Shown piece after piece: positions 43,915-51,951 of a DNA stretch of 64,000 nucleotides; the stretch's first letter is position 1; each line of letters opens with the position of its first letter. The DNA comes from Imperialibacter sp040222385 (GTDB lineage: Bacteria; Bacteroidota; Bacteroidia; Cytophagales; Cyclobacteriaceae), in contig NZ_JAVKDF010000049.1 in the NCBI RefSeq assembly GCF_040222385.1, positions 124,001-188,000 of the forward strand, given 5' to 3'. The translations under genes were made by a program, and so were the position numbers. Below the pieces are notes generated by a model that did not search any database, was not told the DNA's origin, and worked only from the letters and a program-made list of their open reading frames with translations.

Positions 43915-44685
43915 TTATTCTGCCACAGGGAGTTCGTAACCAAAATCTTGAAATACACGGCGGGATTCTTTGCCCAGCAGGAAGTCCTTGAAAAGCATAG
44001 CAACAAAAAGCCCGGGGCCATCAGTCTTTAAAATGAGCATCGTTTGTGGTATGGGATCCATCCAAATCTCCTCAATTTTAATAAACTTGCCCTCGCCTTT
44101 CTTCTGACTGAATTTAAGAGAGTTAGAGGTAAAGGCCGCATCGACAGAACCGGCGGCAATGTACTGGTTTACCTGACCAATACTGGTGCCATACACGATC
44201 TTATCGTGCACCAATACCCCCAGCTGCTTCACTTCCAGCCAATCTCTGGACAGCTTGCCGTATGGGGCCAGGTCGGGGTGTGCCAGACCAATGGATTTCA
44301 CCTTTTCCTGCTTGAGGATATTCTCCGGGTCGTCTCCGGCAATACCGCTTTTCACCCACAGATACACGGTTCCGAAGCAAATGGTTTGGGGGCCTCCATG
44401 TGCCTTGTCTTTGTTGATTACCTCGTCAATGTACTTATCGTCAGCGGATACAAAAATCTCATACGGAGCGCCATTAATAATCTGCGAGGTGAGGGTACCG
44501 GAAGCCCCGGGAATGAGTTCCACCTCGTAGGGGTATCTGCCTTCAAATTTCTTTTCAATGGCCTGCATCGGGAGCAGAAGGTTGGAGGCCACAGCGACTT
44601 TTATTGACTGCGCCATCACTGAGCAGCACAGTAGCATCAAAAAAATTGTGATATGAATTCTTGTAGCTATATATCTATTTACCAT
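43915..44685 (-). CDS. modA: Molybdate-binding periplasmic protein
   Basis: A 256-residue solute-binding protein. The ATG at 44685 gives a compact signal peptide (IHITIFLMLLCCSVMA, mature from QSIKVAVASNLL); an in-frame ATG at 44736 would add 17 unlikely residues. The mature part shows ModA features: KVAVASNLLLPMQAIEKKFE, GASGTLTSQIINGAPYEIFVSAD with Ser residues that hydrogen-bond the oxyanion, and PYGKLSRDWLE. It has no lipoprotein Cys at the cleavage site. It delivers molybdate (or tungstate) to ModB. Confidence 0.92.
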   Translation of the reverse strand: MVNRYIATRIHITIFLMLLCCSVMAQSIKVAVASNLLLPMQAIEKKFEGRYPYEVELIPGASGTLTSQIINGAPYEIFVSADDKYIDEVINKDKAHGGPQTICFGTVYLWVKSGIAGDDPENILKQEKVKSIGLAHPDLAPYGKLSRDWLEVKQLGVLVHDKIVYGTSIGQVNQYIAAGSVDAAFTSNSLKFSQKKGEGKFIKIEEIWMDPIPQTMLILKTDGPGLFVAMLFKDFLLGKESRRVFQDFGYELPVAE

Positions 44686-44789
44686 CTCCCAACTCAATTC
44701 TTCCTGCAAAAACCTACTACCAAACTCTATTTCCAATTAGTTTCGCCAACCCCCTCGGGGGTAGCAGGATAGACACCAAAAAAAGCAGC

Positions 44790-45791
44790 CTACCCGCCTA
44801 TTGTCGACATGCTTTCCGACACGGTATGTCCTTTTGCTCTTCTGGCCTCAGCTTCAAAACCGTCTTTTGCTCTTTGCCCAAATGCCTTCAGCAAAGCGGC
44901 ACTGATTTCTGCATCATTGGCACCACTTCTTAGCAAAGCTCTCAAATCAAGCACACCGTCGTCGTACAGGCAGGTCTTCAGCGTGCCCTGGGCGGTCATC
45001 CTGATCCGGTTGCAGGTGCCGCAAAAGCTCCTCGTAAAGGCTGCAATGATCCCCACCGACCCTTTGAACCCATCTATGCTATATGTTGCCGATGTTGAAG
45101 CGGCTTCGTCTACTCTTCGGCTAAGCGATGGGAAAGCCCTGACCAGCTCTTGATGAATCTTCGCATGTGTCCACACCAGGACGGGATAATGCGAACCCTC
45201 GCCATTGAACGGCATTTCCTCTATAAATCTCACGTCCACTTTGTGGGCCTTTGCCAGCATGGCCAGCGGCACAATGTCGTCCGTATTCTGTCCGTCCATC
45301 ACCACCGCATTGATCTTAGTTTCAATTCCCTGACCAAGCAGCGCATGAAAAGTATCCATCACAGCTGGCAGCTCGTCCCGGCGGGTAATGGAGTGAAAGC
45401 GCTCACGATCCAATGTATCCAGGCTCAAATTAACCGACTTGATACCTGCAGCTTTGAACTCTTCTATGTGAGGCAGTGTCAGAACGCCGTTGGTAGTGAT
45501 ATGAATGCCTTCAATGCCTGGAATTTCGTTAAGCTTTTTGATAAAGTACATCAAGTCTTTCCGTACAAAAGGTTCTCCACCGGTAAGCCTCACCTTCTTC
45601 ACCCCAAACCCGGCCATTATTTCTACTAGCCGGAGCATTTCCTCATAAGTAAGCAGCTCCTTCTTGGGAAGGTACCTGATGCCTTCCTCTGGCATGCAAT
45701 AGAAGCAGCGCAGGTTACACCTGTCGGTAACAGCCAGCCGCACATATTCTATGGGCCTTCCGTGATTATCAAAAAACTGCTTTCCTTGCAT
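44790..45791 (-). CDS. moaA: GTP 3',8-cyclase MoaA
   Basis: A 333-residue radical-SAM enzyme that converts GTP to 3',8-cH2GTP, the first step of molybdenum-cofactor synthesis. VTDRCNLRCFYCMP holds Cys25, Cys29 and Cys32 for the SAM cluster. TGGEPFVRKDL follows. The second 4Fe-4S site is in SFCGTCNRIRMTAQGTLKTCL. The C-terminus ends Gly-Gly, needed for activity in this family. It is 104 bases upstream of modA on the same strand, so uptake and synthesis may share a transcript. The partner moaC is not in the window. Confidence 0.95.
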   Translation of the reverse strand: MQGKQFFDNHGRPIEYVRLAVTDRCNLRCFYCMPEEGIRYLPKKELLTYEEMLRLVEIMAGFGVKKVRLTGGEPFVRKDLMYFIKKLNEIPGIEGIHITTNGVLTLPHIEEFKAAGIKSVNLSLDTLDRERFHSITRRDELPAVMDTFHALLGQGIETKINAVVMDGQNTDDIVPLAMLAKAHKVDVRFIEEMPFNGEGSHYPVLVWTHAKIHQELVRAFPSLSRRVDEAASTSATYSIDGFKGSVGIIAAFTRSFCGTCNRIRMTAQGTLKTCLYDDGVLDLRALLRSGANDAEISAALLKAFGQRAKDGFEAEARRAKGHTVSESMSTIGG

Positions 45792-45925
45792 AGTTAGTGT
45801 TACAACACGAATTCAAGTTGGTAAAGTTTAAGCTGATTTAGAAATTGTTTGGTGGAAAGAGGGGATTATTCCCCATAATTGGTTGTTCTGTTGAGAAGAG
45901 ATCACAAATTGATTTACTTTACTGT

Positions 45926-46168
45926 ATGGAGTTAACGATTCAGGCATTTGGCATAGCGAAGGATATACTTGGCGACAGGAACACCATGCTGAGCATGAAT
46001 GATGGAGCTACGGTAGCGGATTTGCTGGCCCTGCTCAACAAAGAGTACCCGGCGTTCCAAAAGCTGACTTCGCTTGCGGTAGCGCTGAATGAAGAGTATG
46101 CAGAAAAGGAAGCAGTACTTAGCCCGGCTGATACGATAGTACTCGTGCCACCGGTAAGCGGAGGCTGA
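45926..46168 (+). CDS. moaD: Molybdopterin synthase small subunit
   Basis: An 80-residue ubiquitin-like sulfur carrier. The ATG at 45926 gives MELTIQAFGIAKDILG, the usual MoaD start; an upstream in-frame extension is not supported. NDGATVADLLALL, SLAVALNEEYA and VLVPPVSGG are typical, with the C-terminal Gly-Gly that carries the thiocarboxylate. It is divergent from moaA across 134 bases and works with MoaE. Confidence 0.93.
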   Translation: MELTIQAFGIAKDILGDRNTMLSMNDGATVADLLALLNKEYPAFQKLTSLAVALNEEYAEKEAVLSPADTIVLVPPVSGG

Positions 46169-46388
46169 GTATTTTATGATTGGGGGATTTGTTGATTTGA
46201 AGATTTAAGAATGGCTAAATCCAAGTACTTTACTTCATCCACACACCCATTTTCTCTAAAAGAGACATTTAATGCTGTTGCTGAAACCTAACATTGGGAT
46301 TGAAGCAACGCCCTCTTTGGAGGGTGGGCGAAAAATGGTGGCAGGGTGCGGGCTATTGGCCAGTGCGTTAATTTTTCGATGATTTTTG

Positions 46389-46429
46389 GTTACTTTTCAT
46401 CCCATCCGGGAACGGCAAGGAAAAGTAAC
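46389..46429. repeat. Inverted repeat upstream of moaE
   Basis: GTTACTTTTC (46389-46398) and GAAAAGTAAC (46420-46429) are perfect complements separated by 21 bases, followed by a smaller GTCC/GGAC hairpin just before the moaE start. It may be a dispersed repeat or affect moaE expression. The rest of the 290-base moaD-moaE gap holds no gene. Confidence 0.45.
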
Positions 46430-46458
46430 AGCCTGTCCGGCTTGAGGACAAAAAGTCT

Positions 46459-46869
46459 ATGATCACAATAACAGAGCATACAATAGATATTCATTCCGTC
46501 ATTGAGGCAGCCCAGGCAGAAGGCGCCGGTGCAGTGAACGTATTCATTGGCACGGTGCGCAACAAAACCCAGGAAAAACAGGTGCTGTCCCTCGACTTCG
46601 AGGCCTACGACCCGATGGCTGAAAAAGAAATCCAGAAGATTGTGGACCAGGCCAAAGCCAAATGGCCGGTGATCAAAGCGGTGGTAGTACATCGCAAAGG
46701 GCATTTAGAAATCGGTGAGGCAGCGGTAGTGATAGCCGTTTCAACTCCCCACCGCAAGGCCTCCTTCCAAGCCTGCGAATTCATTATTGACACCCTGAAA
46801 CAAACCGTTCCCATCTGGAAAAAGGAGATTTTTGAAGGGGGAGAGGAATGGGTAAGTGCGCATCCGTGA
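46459..46869 (+). CDS. moaE: Molybdopterin synthase catalytic subunit
   Basis: A 136-residue protein forming the MPT synthase heterotetramer with MoaD, inserting dithiolene sulfurs into cPMP. GAVNVFIGTVRNKTQEKQV has the conserved Arg/Lys-rich loop; LDFEAYDPMAEKEI and VVHRKGHLEIGEAAVVIAVS follow; HRKASFQACEFIIDTLK and PIWKKEIFEGGEEWV hold the catalytic Lys residues. 290 bases separate it from moaD. Confidence 0.94.
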   Translation: MITITEHTIDIHSVIEAAQAEGAGAVNVFIGTVRNKTQEKQVLSLDFEAYDPMAEKEIQKIVDQAKAKWPVIKAVVVHRKGHLEIGEAAVVIAVSTPHRKASFQACEFIIDTLKQTVPIWKKEIFEGGEEWVSAHP

Positions 46870-47112
46870 GGGGTACGTGTCGTCGTTGCTGCCCTCCCTT
46901 ATCGTCTAAGTAGCCCATGTCCAGCCCCAAACTAAGGCCCGTGATCTAAATGGGCCATAAAAAAAGTACCTGTTGGTCGCTGTTTGTCACTAACTCGGAA
47001 AATGTCTGCTTAGGGTTTAACCATTGGTTAGGTTGGGATTCATGGCTGTGACGTTGTGAGAGTCGAATATGTGTCTGAGAAGGGTTCAGGGCATACACTT
47101 TATATGGTGTGG

Positions 47113-47841
47113 TCATTTTTCTGTTTCGTTGATTTGTTGTCTTGCCATATAGATGGTCTCTCCGATGTAGTTTAGTAGTGACAATGCCTTGTAGCTATTT
47201 GTTTTATCCTCTCCATAATCAACTGAAGTGCCGTGCAGTACATCGTGTCTATTTGTTCCGAGAGGGTTTCCTTTTTCTTGAATTTTTCTAGCAACTCCGT
47301 TGTGCTTTAATGGTTCTAGTACAAGAAGCATGATAGAGTCGCTCTCAAAGTTGTTTAGCCATTGGTTTGTAAGAGGTTGCCCATTTCTAACGGAGAAAAA
47401 CCGGTTCTTAGTTAGTTCTTGACAAATACCTTCAGCTTGTGAAAAGAATACAGGAACTGATAAATAATAGTCTCGATTTTTGTGTGCCTTTATTGCAGCC
47501 TGAATTGGTGCTTTACGTTTCGGAAACTTTTCAATGAGTTCATTTTCAATCCTGGCTATTTCGCTATCAATCAACAAGACCATTTCCTCATCAACGAATT
47601 CATGGTTTCCATTTCTCAATTCACTGGCATAATGATTTATTGTGGGTGGGTGAAAATTGAATGGTAAATACCACCCTTTTTCAGCTAACACTTTAACTGA
47701 TTCAGGTACTCGCTCTAACGACAAGGCAAAATTTAGAATGCCGTCCTTTAGAGGCTCAAGACCTTTTTGAATATGAGCCAAGCCTCTTTGAATAGTCTCA
47801 GAAATTGACTTTAGCGCTTCTGGGTCGATTTTTATCATCAC
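47113..47841 (-). CDS. Unknown protein with HEPN-like R-x4-H motif
   Basis: A 242-residue, mostly helical cytosolic protein with no named family recognised. Near the C-terminus, TNRHDVLHGTSVDYG contains Arg198-x4-His203, the spacing of the HEPN nuclease motif R-x4-6-H, followed by a helix (NSYKALSLLNYIGETIYMA) as expected for a HEPN bundle. A long acidic helix lies at 81-105 (EFVDEEMVLLIDSEIARIE). The gene starts three bases after the stop of the winged-helix gene at 47844, so they form one operon. The DNA is visibly richer in A and T than the flanking ilv and moa genes, hinting at acquisition. A role in defence or RNA cleavage is inference only. Confidence 0.6.
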   Translation of the reverse strand: MMIKIDPEALKSISETIQRGLAHIQKGLEPLKDGILNFALSLERVPESVKVLAEKGWYLPFNFHPPTINHYASELRNGNHEFVDEEMVLLIDSEIARIENELIEKFPKRKAPIQAAIKAHKNRDYYLSVPVFFSQAEGICQELTKNRFFSVRNGQPLTNQWLNNFESDSIMLLVLEPLKHNGVARKIQEKGNPLGTNRHDVLHGTSVDYGEDKTNSYKALSLLNYIGETIYMARQQINETEK

Positions 47842-47843
47842 AA

Positions 47844-48518
47844 CTATTTATGAACAGATAAAAGTATTTTACCTCCTTCCCTAATTCTTTTCAACTTACC
47901 CGCCTTCTCCATGTAGTGCACGGTTGTTGAGATGAGACACCCATCTTCTAAGTTAAGATTCCTCTTCAAGTCAGTCTGGCGGCAATTAGAGTTAGCTTTT
48001 ACATATCGGAAGATTTTTGCTGCGAGTTCTCGTCTAGCAAATGCTGTTTCAACATCGTCTGCGTATGTATGAAGTTCGTCGAAATAATTGACCACGTCCT
48101 GAATGTTCTTCAGTTGCCGAGTATTGCCATTAATCGCAAAGTAGATTAGCCCTTTGTCAAGTGCCGGAATTGTCTTGATATCGAATCTGCCGTATTCTTT
48201 TTTACAATACTTGATTAGGGATTCAAGCAAGGCCAAACTTGCTTGGCAATGCATAAGGAGTTCATCGATCTTACCCTCTTTTTCTGCCGCTGCTATTTGT
48301 CCAATTATAGTAAAGTACATATCATTAAGGTTCTTTAATGACTGATCCTTGTAACTCTCTCGATAGAGAGAAATAATTTGCGGTATTCCATCTTTCTTCG
48401 ACGCCGAGGTTGACTGTCTGTTGCCCAGGGTTCCCTCTGCCTGTGTCGGTTGACGTGCTTCCTGTTTTGATTTCGGCTTTGTCTGCCTTCTAGCAAATAG
48501 TATTTTCAAGAAACTCAT
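47844..48518 (-). CDS. Unknown protein with C-terminal winged-helix domain
   Basis: A 224-residue protein. Residues 1-45 are a basic, low-complexity lead (ARRQTKPKSKQEARQPTQAE). The middle is helical (MYFTIIGQIAAAEKEGKIDELLMHCQASLALLESL). Residues about 160-224 look like a winged helix: AAKIFRYVKANSNCRQTDLKR, LEDGCLISTTVHYMEKAGKLK and a wing RIREGGKILLSVHK. This resembles the MarR/replication-type wHTH of regulators. It is the first gene of a two-gene unit with the HEPN-like gene and could regulate it or be its antitoxin; no family name was recognised. Confidence 0.6.
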   Translation of the reverse strand: MSFLKILFARRQTKPKSKQEARQPTQAEGTLGNRQSTSASKKDGIPQIISLYRESYKDQSLKNLNDMYFTIIGQIAAAEKEGKIDELLMHCQASLALLESLIKYCKKEYGRFDIKTIPALDKGLIYFAINGNTRQLKNIQDVVNYFDELHTYADDVETAFARRELAAKIFRYVKANSNCRQTDLKRNLNLEDGCLISTTVHYMEKAGKLKRIREGGKILLSVHK

Positions 48519-48706
48519 GCTGTCACGTTAAAAATCTTCATAAGACTAGAATAAACAACATTATGCATTTTACTTCTACAATATGCTCAAATATGCCTAC
48601 TCCCCGACGCCACACGGCATAAAAAATGAGTGAGAGACACATACCATCCGTTGAATTTATCAAATTTTGGAAATATATTTAAATTTAACCAATCAACGCT
48701 ATGCTT

Positions 48707-48847
48707 ATGAAGGTAACCACCAGGGATGTCAGGGTCTTTCTTTTCGGGATGCTCTTTGTGTTTTTGATTGTGCTGGTTTACGACTGGCAGGAGTTCAAAA
48801 GGGGCTTTATGGGGCAGCCAAGAGTGGAGGCGCCCGCTACCAAGTGA
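48707..48847 (+). CDS. 46-residue single-pass membrane microprotein A
   Basis: ATG at 48707 to TGA at 48845-48847. The peptide begins MKVTTRDVRVFLFGMLFVFL, has one hydrophobic helix (about residues 9-23), then VYDWQEFKRGFMGQ and a short Pro/Ala tail. It matches microprotein B at start (M-K-V/I-T-x-R-D-V), helix and the Y-D-W motif followed by a charged stretch and Gly. Equal length and shared layout support real coding. An ATG two codons upstream (48701) is possible but breaks the alignment. Confidence 0.6.
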   Translation: MKVTTRDVRVFLFGMLFVFLIVLVYDWQEFKRGFMGQPRVEAPATK

Positions 48848-48878
48848 AAATAGACACCCACTTAAAACCAACCCGGAT

Positions 48879-49019
48879 ATGAAAATCACCAAAAGGGATG
48901 TCAAATTTTTCCTTCTCGGCTTGCTAGCCATGTTGGTCATCGAGACAATCTACGACTGGGAGGGAACCAAACAGGCCTTTAAGGATGGCTGGGCTCATGG
49001 TATGAGTAGGGCAAAATAG
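48879..49019 (+). CDS. 46-residue single-pass membrane microprotein B
   Basis: ATG at 48879 to TAG at 49017-49019. The peptide begins MKITKRDVKFFLLGLLAMLV, has one helix, then IYDWEGTKQAFKDGWAHG. Starting 31 bases after microprotein A ends, it is its tandem paralogue: Met-Lys, Thr-x-Arg-Asp-Val, hydrophobic helix, Tyr-Asp-Trp and a polar C-terminus align without gaps. The function is unknown. The charged N-terminus suggests the C-terminus faces the periplasm, though topology is uncertain. Confidence 0.6.
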   Translation: MKITKRDVKFFLLGLLAMLVIETIYDWEGTKQAFKDGWAHGMSRAK

Positions 49020-49086
49020 CTGGAACTTGTCCCCAAATATTACCTGCGGCGTCAACGAACAGAAGTTGATTTTAGATGTCGTTCGA

Positions 49087-49578
49087 TCACTCTTCGCCAA
49101 AGGTCTCTTCTCCCACCTCCGACAGCACCTTGTTCAAAAGCTTTTTTGAAAAAAATCTTCTGGTCGAAATCCATTGCTGAAAAATTGGTCGCAATTCAAC
49201 AATGGCACCCGTTCGCTTAGCCATTGTCATCAACCCAATAGACCCTAAACACTTTACGCCCAAAGACTCAGCGATAGCTCGGGCTCTCCTATCGTCAATC
49301 AGCAAAAAGTCTGCATGAAGTTCGTCATACAGAACAACAGACTCCGATTCGCCGAAATCCATCATCATCGACAGGTGATTTCCTGATTTTATTTTAACGA
49401 CCTTCGTTTCAATGTCTTTTAATGCGCCACGATCAAAGCCAGGATTATCGTACGCATTCAATTCCTTCCATACGGCTTCGGCTATAAAGTAATCTCCTAA
49501 CACACGTTCGATAATGGCAAGCTGCCCGACGTGCACAAGGGAAATTATGGCCCCTGTATCTGCCACTACTACTTTCAC
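49087..49578 (-). CDS. PIN-like toxin, DUF3368 family
   Basis: A 163-residue PIN-like protein. VVADTGAIISL contains the first acidic metal ligand (Asp7); FGESESVVLYDEL gives the central Glu; FLLIDDRRARAIAESLG holds the third acidic pair. These are the DUF3368 signatures of a metal-dependent RNase toxin. The gene begins three bases after the UPF0175 gene ends, the normal antitoxin-toxin order. The C-terminal tail (FSKKLLNKVLSEVGEETFGEE) is somewhat extended. Confidence 0.88.
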   Translation of the reverse strand: MKVVVADTGAIISLVHVGQLAIIERVLGDYFIAEAVWKELNAYDNPGFDRGALKDIETKVVKIKSGNHLSMMMDFGESESVVLYDELHADFLLIDDRRARAIAESLGVKCLGSIGLMTMAKRTGAIVELRPIFQQWISTRRFFSKKLLNKVLSEVGEETFGEE

Positions 49579-49581
49579 CTT

Positions 49582-49848
49582 CTATAGTTTTTTCGCCGTT
49601 TCAATATCTGCCAATACCTGATCCATGTCGGGGTTCGAAATCGGGAGATTGTTCTTGGCGAGCGATTTTTCAAACTCATAGCGGGTCAGACCTGACATCT
49701 GTATGGCCTTTCCGATGGTTAGTTTGCCCTCATGAAAAAGCATCATCGCCACTGCGATTTGAAGATGGTCCTTCAATTCCTCCTCCGATTCATTCAAAGC
49801 CACCATCACATCGGAAGGGATATCTACTGGTATGGTTATGTTTTTCAT
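49582..49848 (-). CDS. UPF0175-family antitoxin
   Basis: An 88-residue UPF0175 protein: ITIPVDIPSDVMVAL, then ELKDHLQIAVAMMLFHEGKLTIGKAIQMSGLTRYEFEKSLAKNNL, a helix-turn-helix-like core, and an acidic C-terminus that would bind the toxin. First gene of the pair. TATTTTTG, an exact TAnnTTTG element, lies at 49865-49872 on the minus strand inside a GTATT/AATAC dyad, a likely site for autoregulation. Confidence 0.88.
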   Translation of the reverse strand: MKNITIPVDIPSDVMVALNESEEELKDHLQIAVAMMLFHEGKLTIGKAIQMSGLTRYEFEKSLAKNNLPISNPDMDQVLADIETAKKL

Positions 49849-49864
49849 TGCAGTCGTTTGTATT

Positions 49865-49872
49865 CAAAAATA
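49865..49872 (-). promoter_or_regulatory. Possible -7 element of the toxin-antitoxin operon
   Basis: TATTTTTG on the minus strand fits TAnnTTTG and overlaps the dyad GTATT-TTTG-AATAC. The predicted start is about ten bases before the ATG at 49848. No clear -33 element was found. Confidence 0.35.
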
Positions 49873-49949
49873 CTACCTTTATTTCAATTTCGCCGAAGTG
49901 CCAAATCTCTGCTTGAGTACCAACGCTAAGCAAGATCGCCACATTGCCC

Positions 49950-51203
49950 TCAAGGCGCCACCGCCTGCATCATCAGCCCACACAAGTAAGCCCCGTAAGT
50001 GCCCGCCGCATAGCCCAGCACGGCCAGCAGCACGCCTACCGGTGCCAGCGAAGGATTAAACGCTGAGGCCACAATTGGCGCTGAAGCCGCTCCGCCCACA
50101 TTAGCCTGACTGCCCACCGCCACAAAGAAGAACGGCGCTTTGATCAGCTTGGCGACTACCAGCATGATGGTGATGTGGAACAATATCCAAACAAAACCTA
50201 CGAGAAAAAGTCCCGGATTTTCGAAAATGGCCAGCAGGTTCATTTCCATGCCAATAGTGGCTACCAGGATGTAAAGGAAGACGCTGCCCAACCTGGAAGC
50301 ACCCGCTCCCTCCAGGTCACGGGCTTTGGTAAACGACAGCAACAAACCAAGCGTGGTAGCAATCACCACTATCCAGAAAAAGCCCGAGGTGAGGCTGTAC
50401 TCTTCCAGTCCGGGGAAGTTCTCCCCTATCCATGGAGCTATGATGTCGGCACCGAAGTGAGACACACCGGTCACCCCAAAACCTACTGCCAGTATCATCA
50501 GCGTATCGGCCATATTCGGCACCCGCATGATGCTGAGGCGGTAGGTCTCAATTTTCCTTTTCACCTCTTCAATGGCTGAGGTGTCTGATTTAAGAAACTT
50601 GTCGATCTTTTCAGCTCTTCCTGTGCCATACAGCAGAAAAGCCAACCACAGGTTGCCAATCAATATATCGACAGTCACCATGGTAGAGAACATCTCTCCC
50701 CCCACCCCAAAAACTTCCCTCATAGCTGTTTGGTTAGCCCCACCGCCAATCCAGCTACCGGCTATGGCCGTCATGCCTCTCCACACTTCCTGCCCGGGTG
50801 TGCCCGTCACCACATCAGGTGCAACAACCGAGAATAGCAGAATAGCCAGTGGGCCGCCCAGCATAATACCGACCGTACCGGCAAAAAACATGATCAACGC
50901 CTTTGGCCCCAGCTTCATGATCTCTTTGAGGTCCACCGACACGGTGAGCAACACTAAACTAGCAGGCAGCAGGTAACGGGAAGCCACAAAGTACAGCTTG
51001 CTGTGAGCACCCGATATAATGCCCATGGAATTGAGTATAGATGGAATGAAGTAACAAAGGAGTACGGTAGGCACAATGGAATAGAACTTTTGCCAGCCAG
51101 ATCGTTTGCTGGCGGCCGTACCAAATACGGCCGCCAGTATCACAATGAGTATACCGAATACAACTGCGTCGTTGGTGATAAGAGGTGCGGTAGTTTCTTC
51201 CAT
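49950..51203 (-). CDS. DUF819-family membrane protein
   Basis: A 417-residue inner-membrane protein with about ten helices. The start MEETTAPLITNDAVVFGILIV and the segment AGSWIGGGANQTAMREVFG (near residue 145) are typical of the DUF819/YjcL family; a related Gly-rich segment, AVGSQANVGGAASAPIVASAF, occurs near 375, suggesting two inverted repeats. The fold is related to secondary carboxylate or amino-acid transporters. Substrate unknown. It lies 34 bases after the Nudix gene on the same strand. Confidence 0.88.
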   Translation of the reverse strand: MEETTAPLITNDAVVFGILIVILAAVFGTAASKRSGWQKFYSIVPTVLLCYFIPSILNSMGIISGAHSKLYFVASRYLLPASLVLLTVSVDLKEIMKLGPKALIMFFAGTVGIMLGGPLAILLFSVVAPDVVTGTPGQEVWRGMTAIAGSWIGGGANQTAMREVFGVGGEMFSTMVTVDILIGNLWLAFLLYGTGRAEKIDKFLKSDTSAIEEVKRKIETYRLSIMRVPNMADTLMILAVGFGVTGVSHFGADIIAPWIGENFPGLEEYSLTSGFFWIVVIATTLGLLLSFTKARDLEGAGASRLGSVFLYILVATIGMEMNLLAIFENPGLFLVGFVWILFHITIMLVVAKLIKAPFFFVAVGSQANVGGAASAPIVASAFNPSLAPVGVLLAVLGYAAGTYGAYLCGLMMQAVAP

Positions 51204-51236
51204 GGGAGCCTTTTAATCAACTCCCAATATGCCCAA

Positions 51237-51881
51237 TTACCTAATATCCTCCAAAATTTGAAGCAACTCACCCAGCATCATGGCGGTAGCACCCCACACT
51301 ACCCTGTCTTCGACGGTAAAGAACGGCGACCTGATTTTTATGTTAGGGCCAACGATCATGTCCTTCACCGCAATTTCCTGCTTCATCAAGTTGCCTACGT
51401 CGGCGGATAATATTTGAGCTACTTCTTTTTCCTCTGGCACAAACCGGGGCGTTGAAAAACTGATCCCAATGACAGGCAGCACTTTGAAGTTGCTGGCGGG
51501 GATATAAAGTTCGGACATGGTGCCCAGTACTGTAATTTCACTCGGGTTGGCTCCCACTTCTTCCTCAGCCTCTCTCAGTGCGGTATGTAGCAGGTCTCTG
51601 TCACTTTTCTCATACTTGCCCCCCGGAAAGCTCACCTGACCGCTGTGCGCACCGGGGTACTCAGGCCGCTGAATCAGGGGAAAGTGAATGCCATCCACTC
51701 CCGGATGAAACAGGATCAGCACTGCTCCCGCCTTCGCATCCAGCCTTTCTTTGAATGCAAATCGCTCCTGGTTGATAGGCGTGGGCGACATGCGAATCTG
51801 TGCGTCAACCCCTGGCAACGGCGCCTTCAGCCTGTCCGACAACCTTGCCTGAAACTCTTCATTCAACTCCCACATACCCAA
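51237..51881 (-). CDS. Nudix hydrolase, CoA pyrophosphatase type
   Basis: A 214-residue Nudix enzyme. The Nudix box runs from GGKYEKSDRDLLHTALREAEEEVG (residues 87-110), containing REAEEE as metal site. SGQVSFPGGKYE and the upstream LIQRPEYPGAHSGQ are typical of the CoA/UPF0035 branch that cleaves coenzyme A or its derivatives to 3',5'-ADP and 4'-phosphopantetheine. Cytosolic. It lies upstream of the DUF819 gene in the same direction. Confidence 0.9.
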   Translation of the reverse strand: MGMWELNEEFQARLSDRLKAPLPGVDAQIRMSPTPINQERFAFKERLDAKAGAVLILFHPGVDGIHFPLIQRPEYPGAHSGQVSFPGGKYEKSDRDLLHTALREAEEEVGANPSEITVLGTMSELYIPASNFKVLPVIGISFSTPRFVPEEKEVAQILSADVGNLMKQEIAVKDMIVGPNIKIRSPFFTVEDRVVWGATAMMLGELLQILEDIR

Positions 51882-51951
51882 AGATAATCGATCATAGAAT
51901 TTTGCTTTACAAGGAATTTGCTAAATTCGTTTGTCAACGTCAAACGATGAA

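Noticed and set aside
44749..44762. ACCCCC-TC-GGGGGT hairpin between moaA and modA as a terminator
   Set aside because: The loop is only two bases and there is no T-tract right after the stem on either strand; it may slow transcription but was not called.
45792..45925. Moco riboswitch between moaA and moaD
   Set aside because: No extended conserved fold was seen; only a small GGGGA/TCCCC-type hairpin near 45862.
46870..47112. Possible gene or terminator in the moaE-47113 gap
   Set aside because: No frame with coding character; the GGCCC/GGGCC hairpin near 46940 has A residues, not T, after it on the plus strand.
48587..48940. 117-codon minus-strand open frame with a lipoprotein-like start
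   Set aside because: It is the antisense of the microprotein pair and has no family features beyond a hydrophobic segment mirrored from the opposite strand; the plus-strand frames are supported by their mutual similarity.
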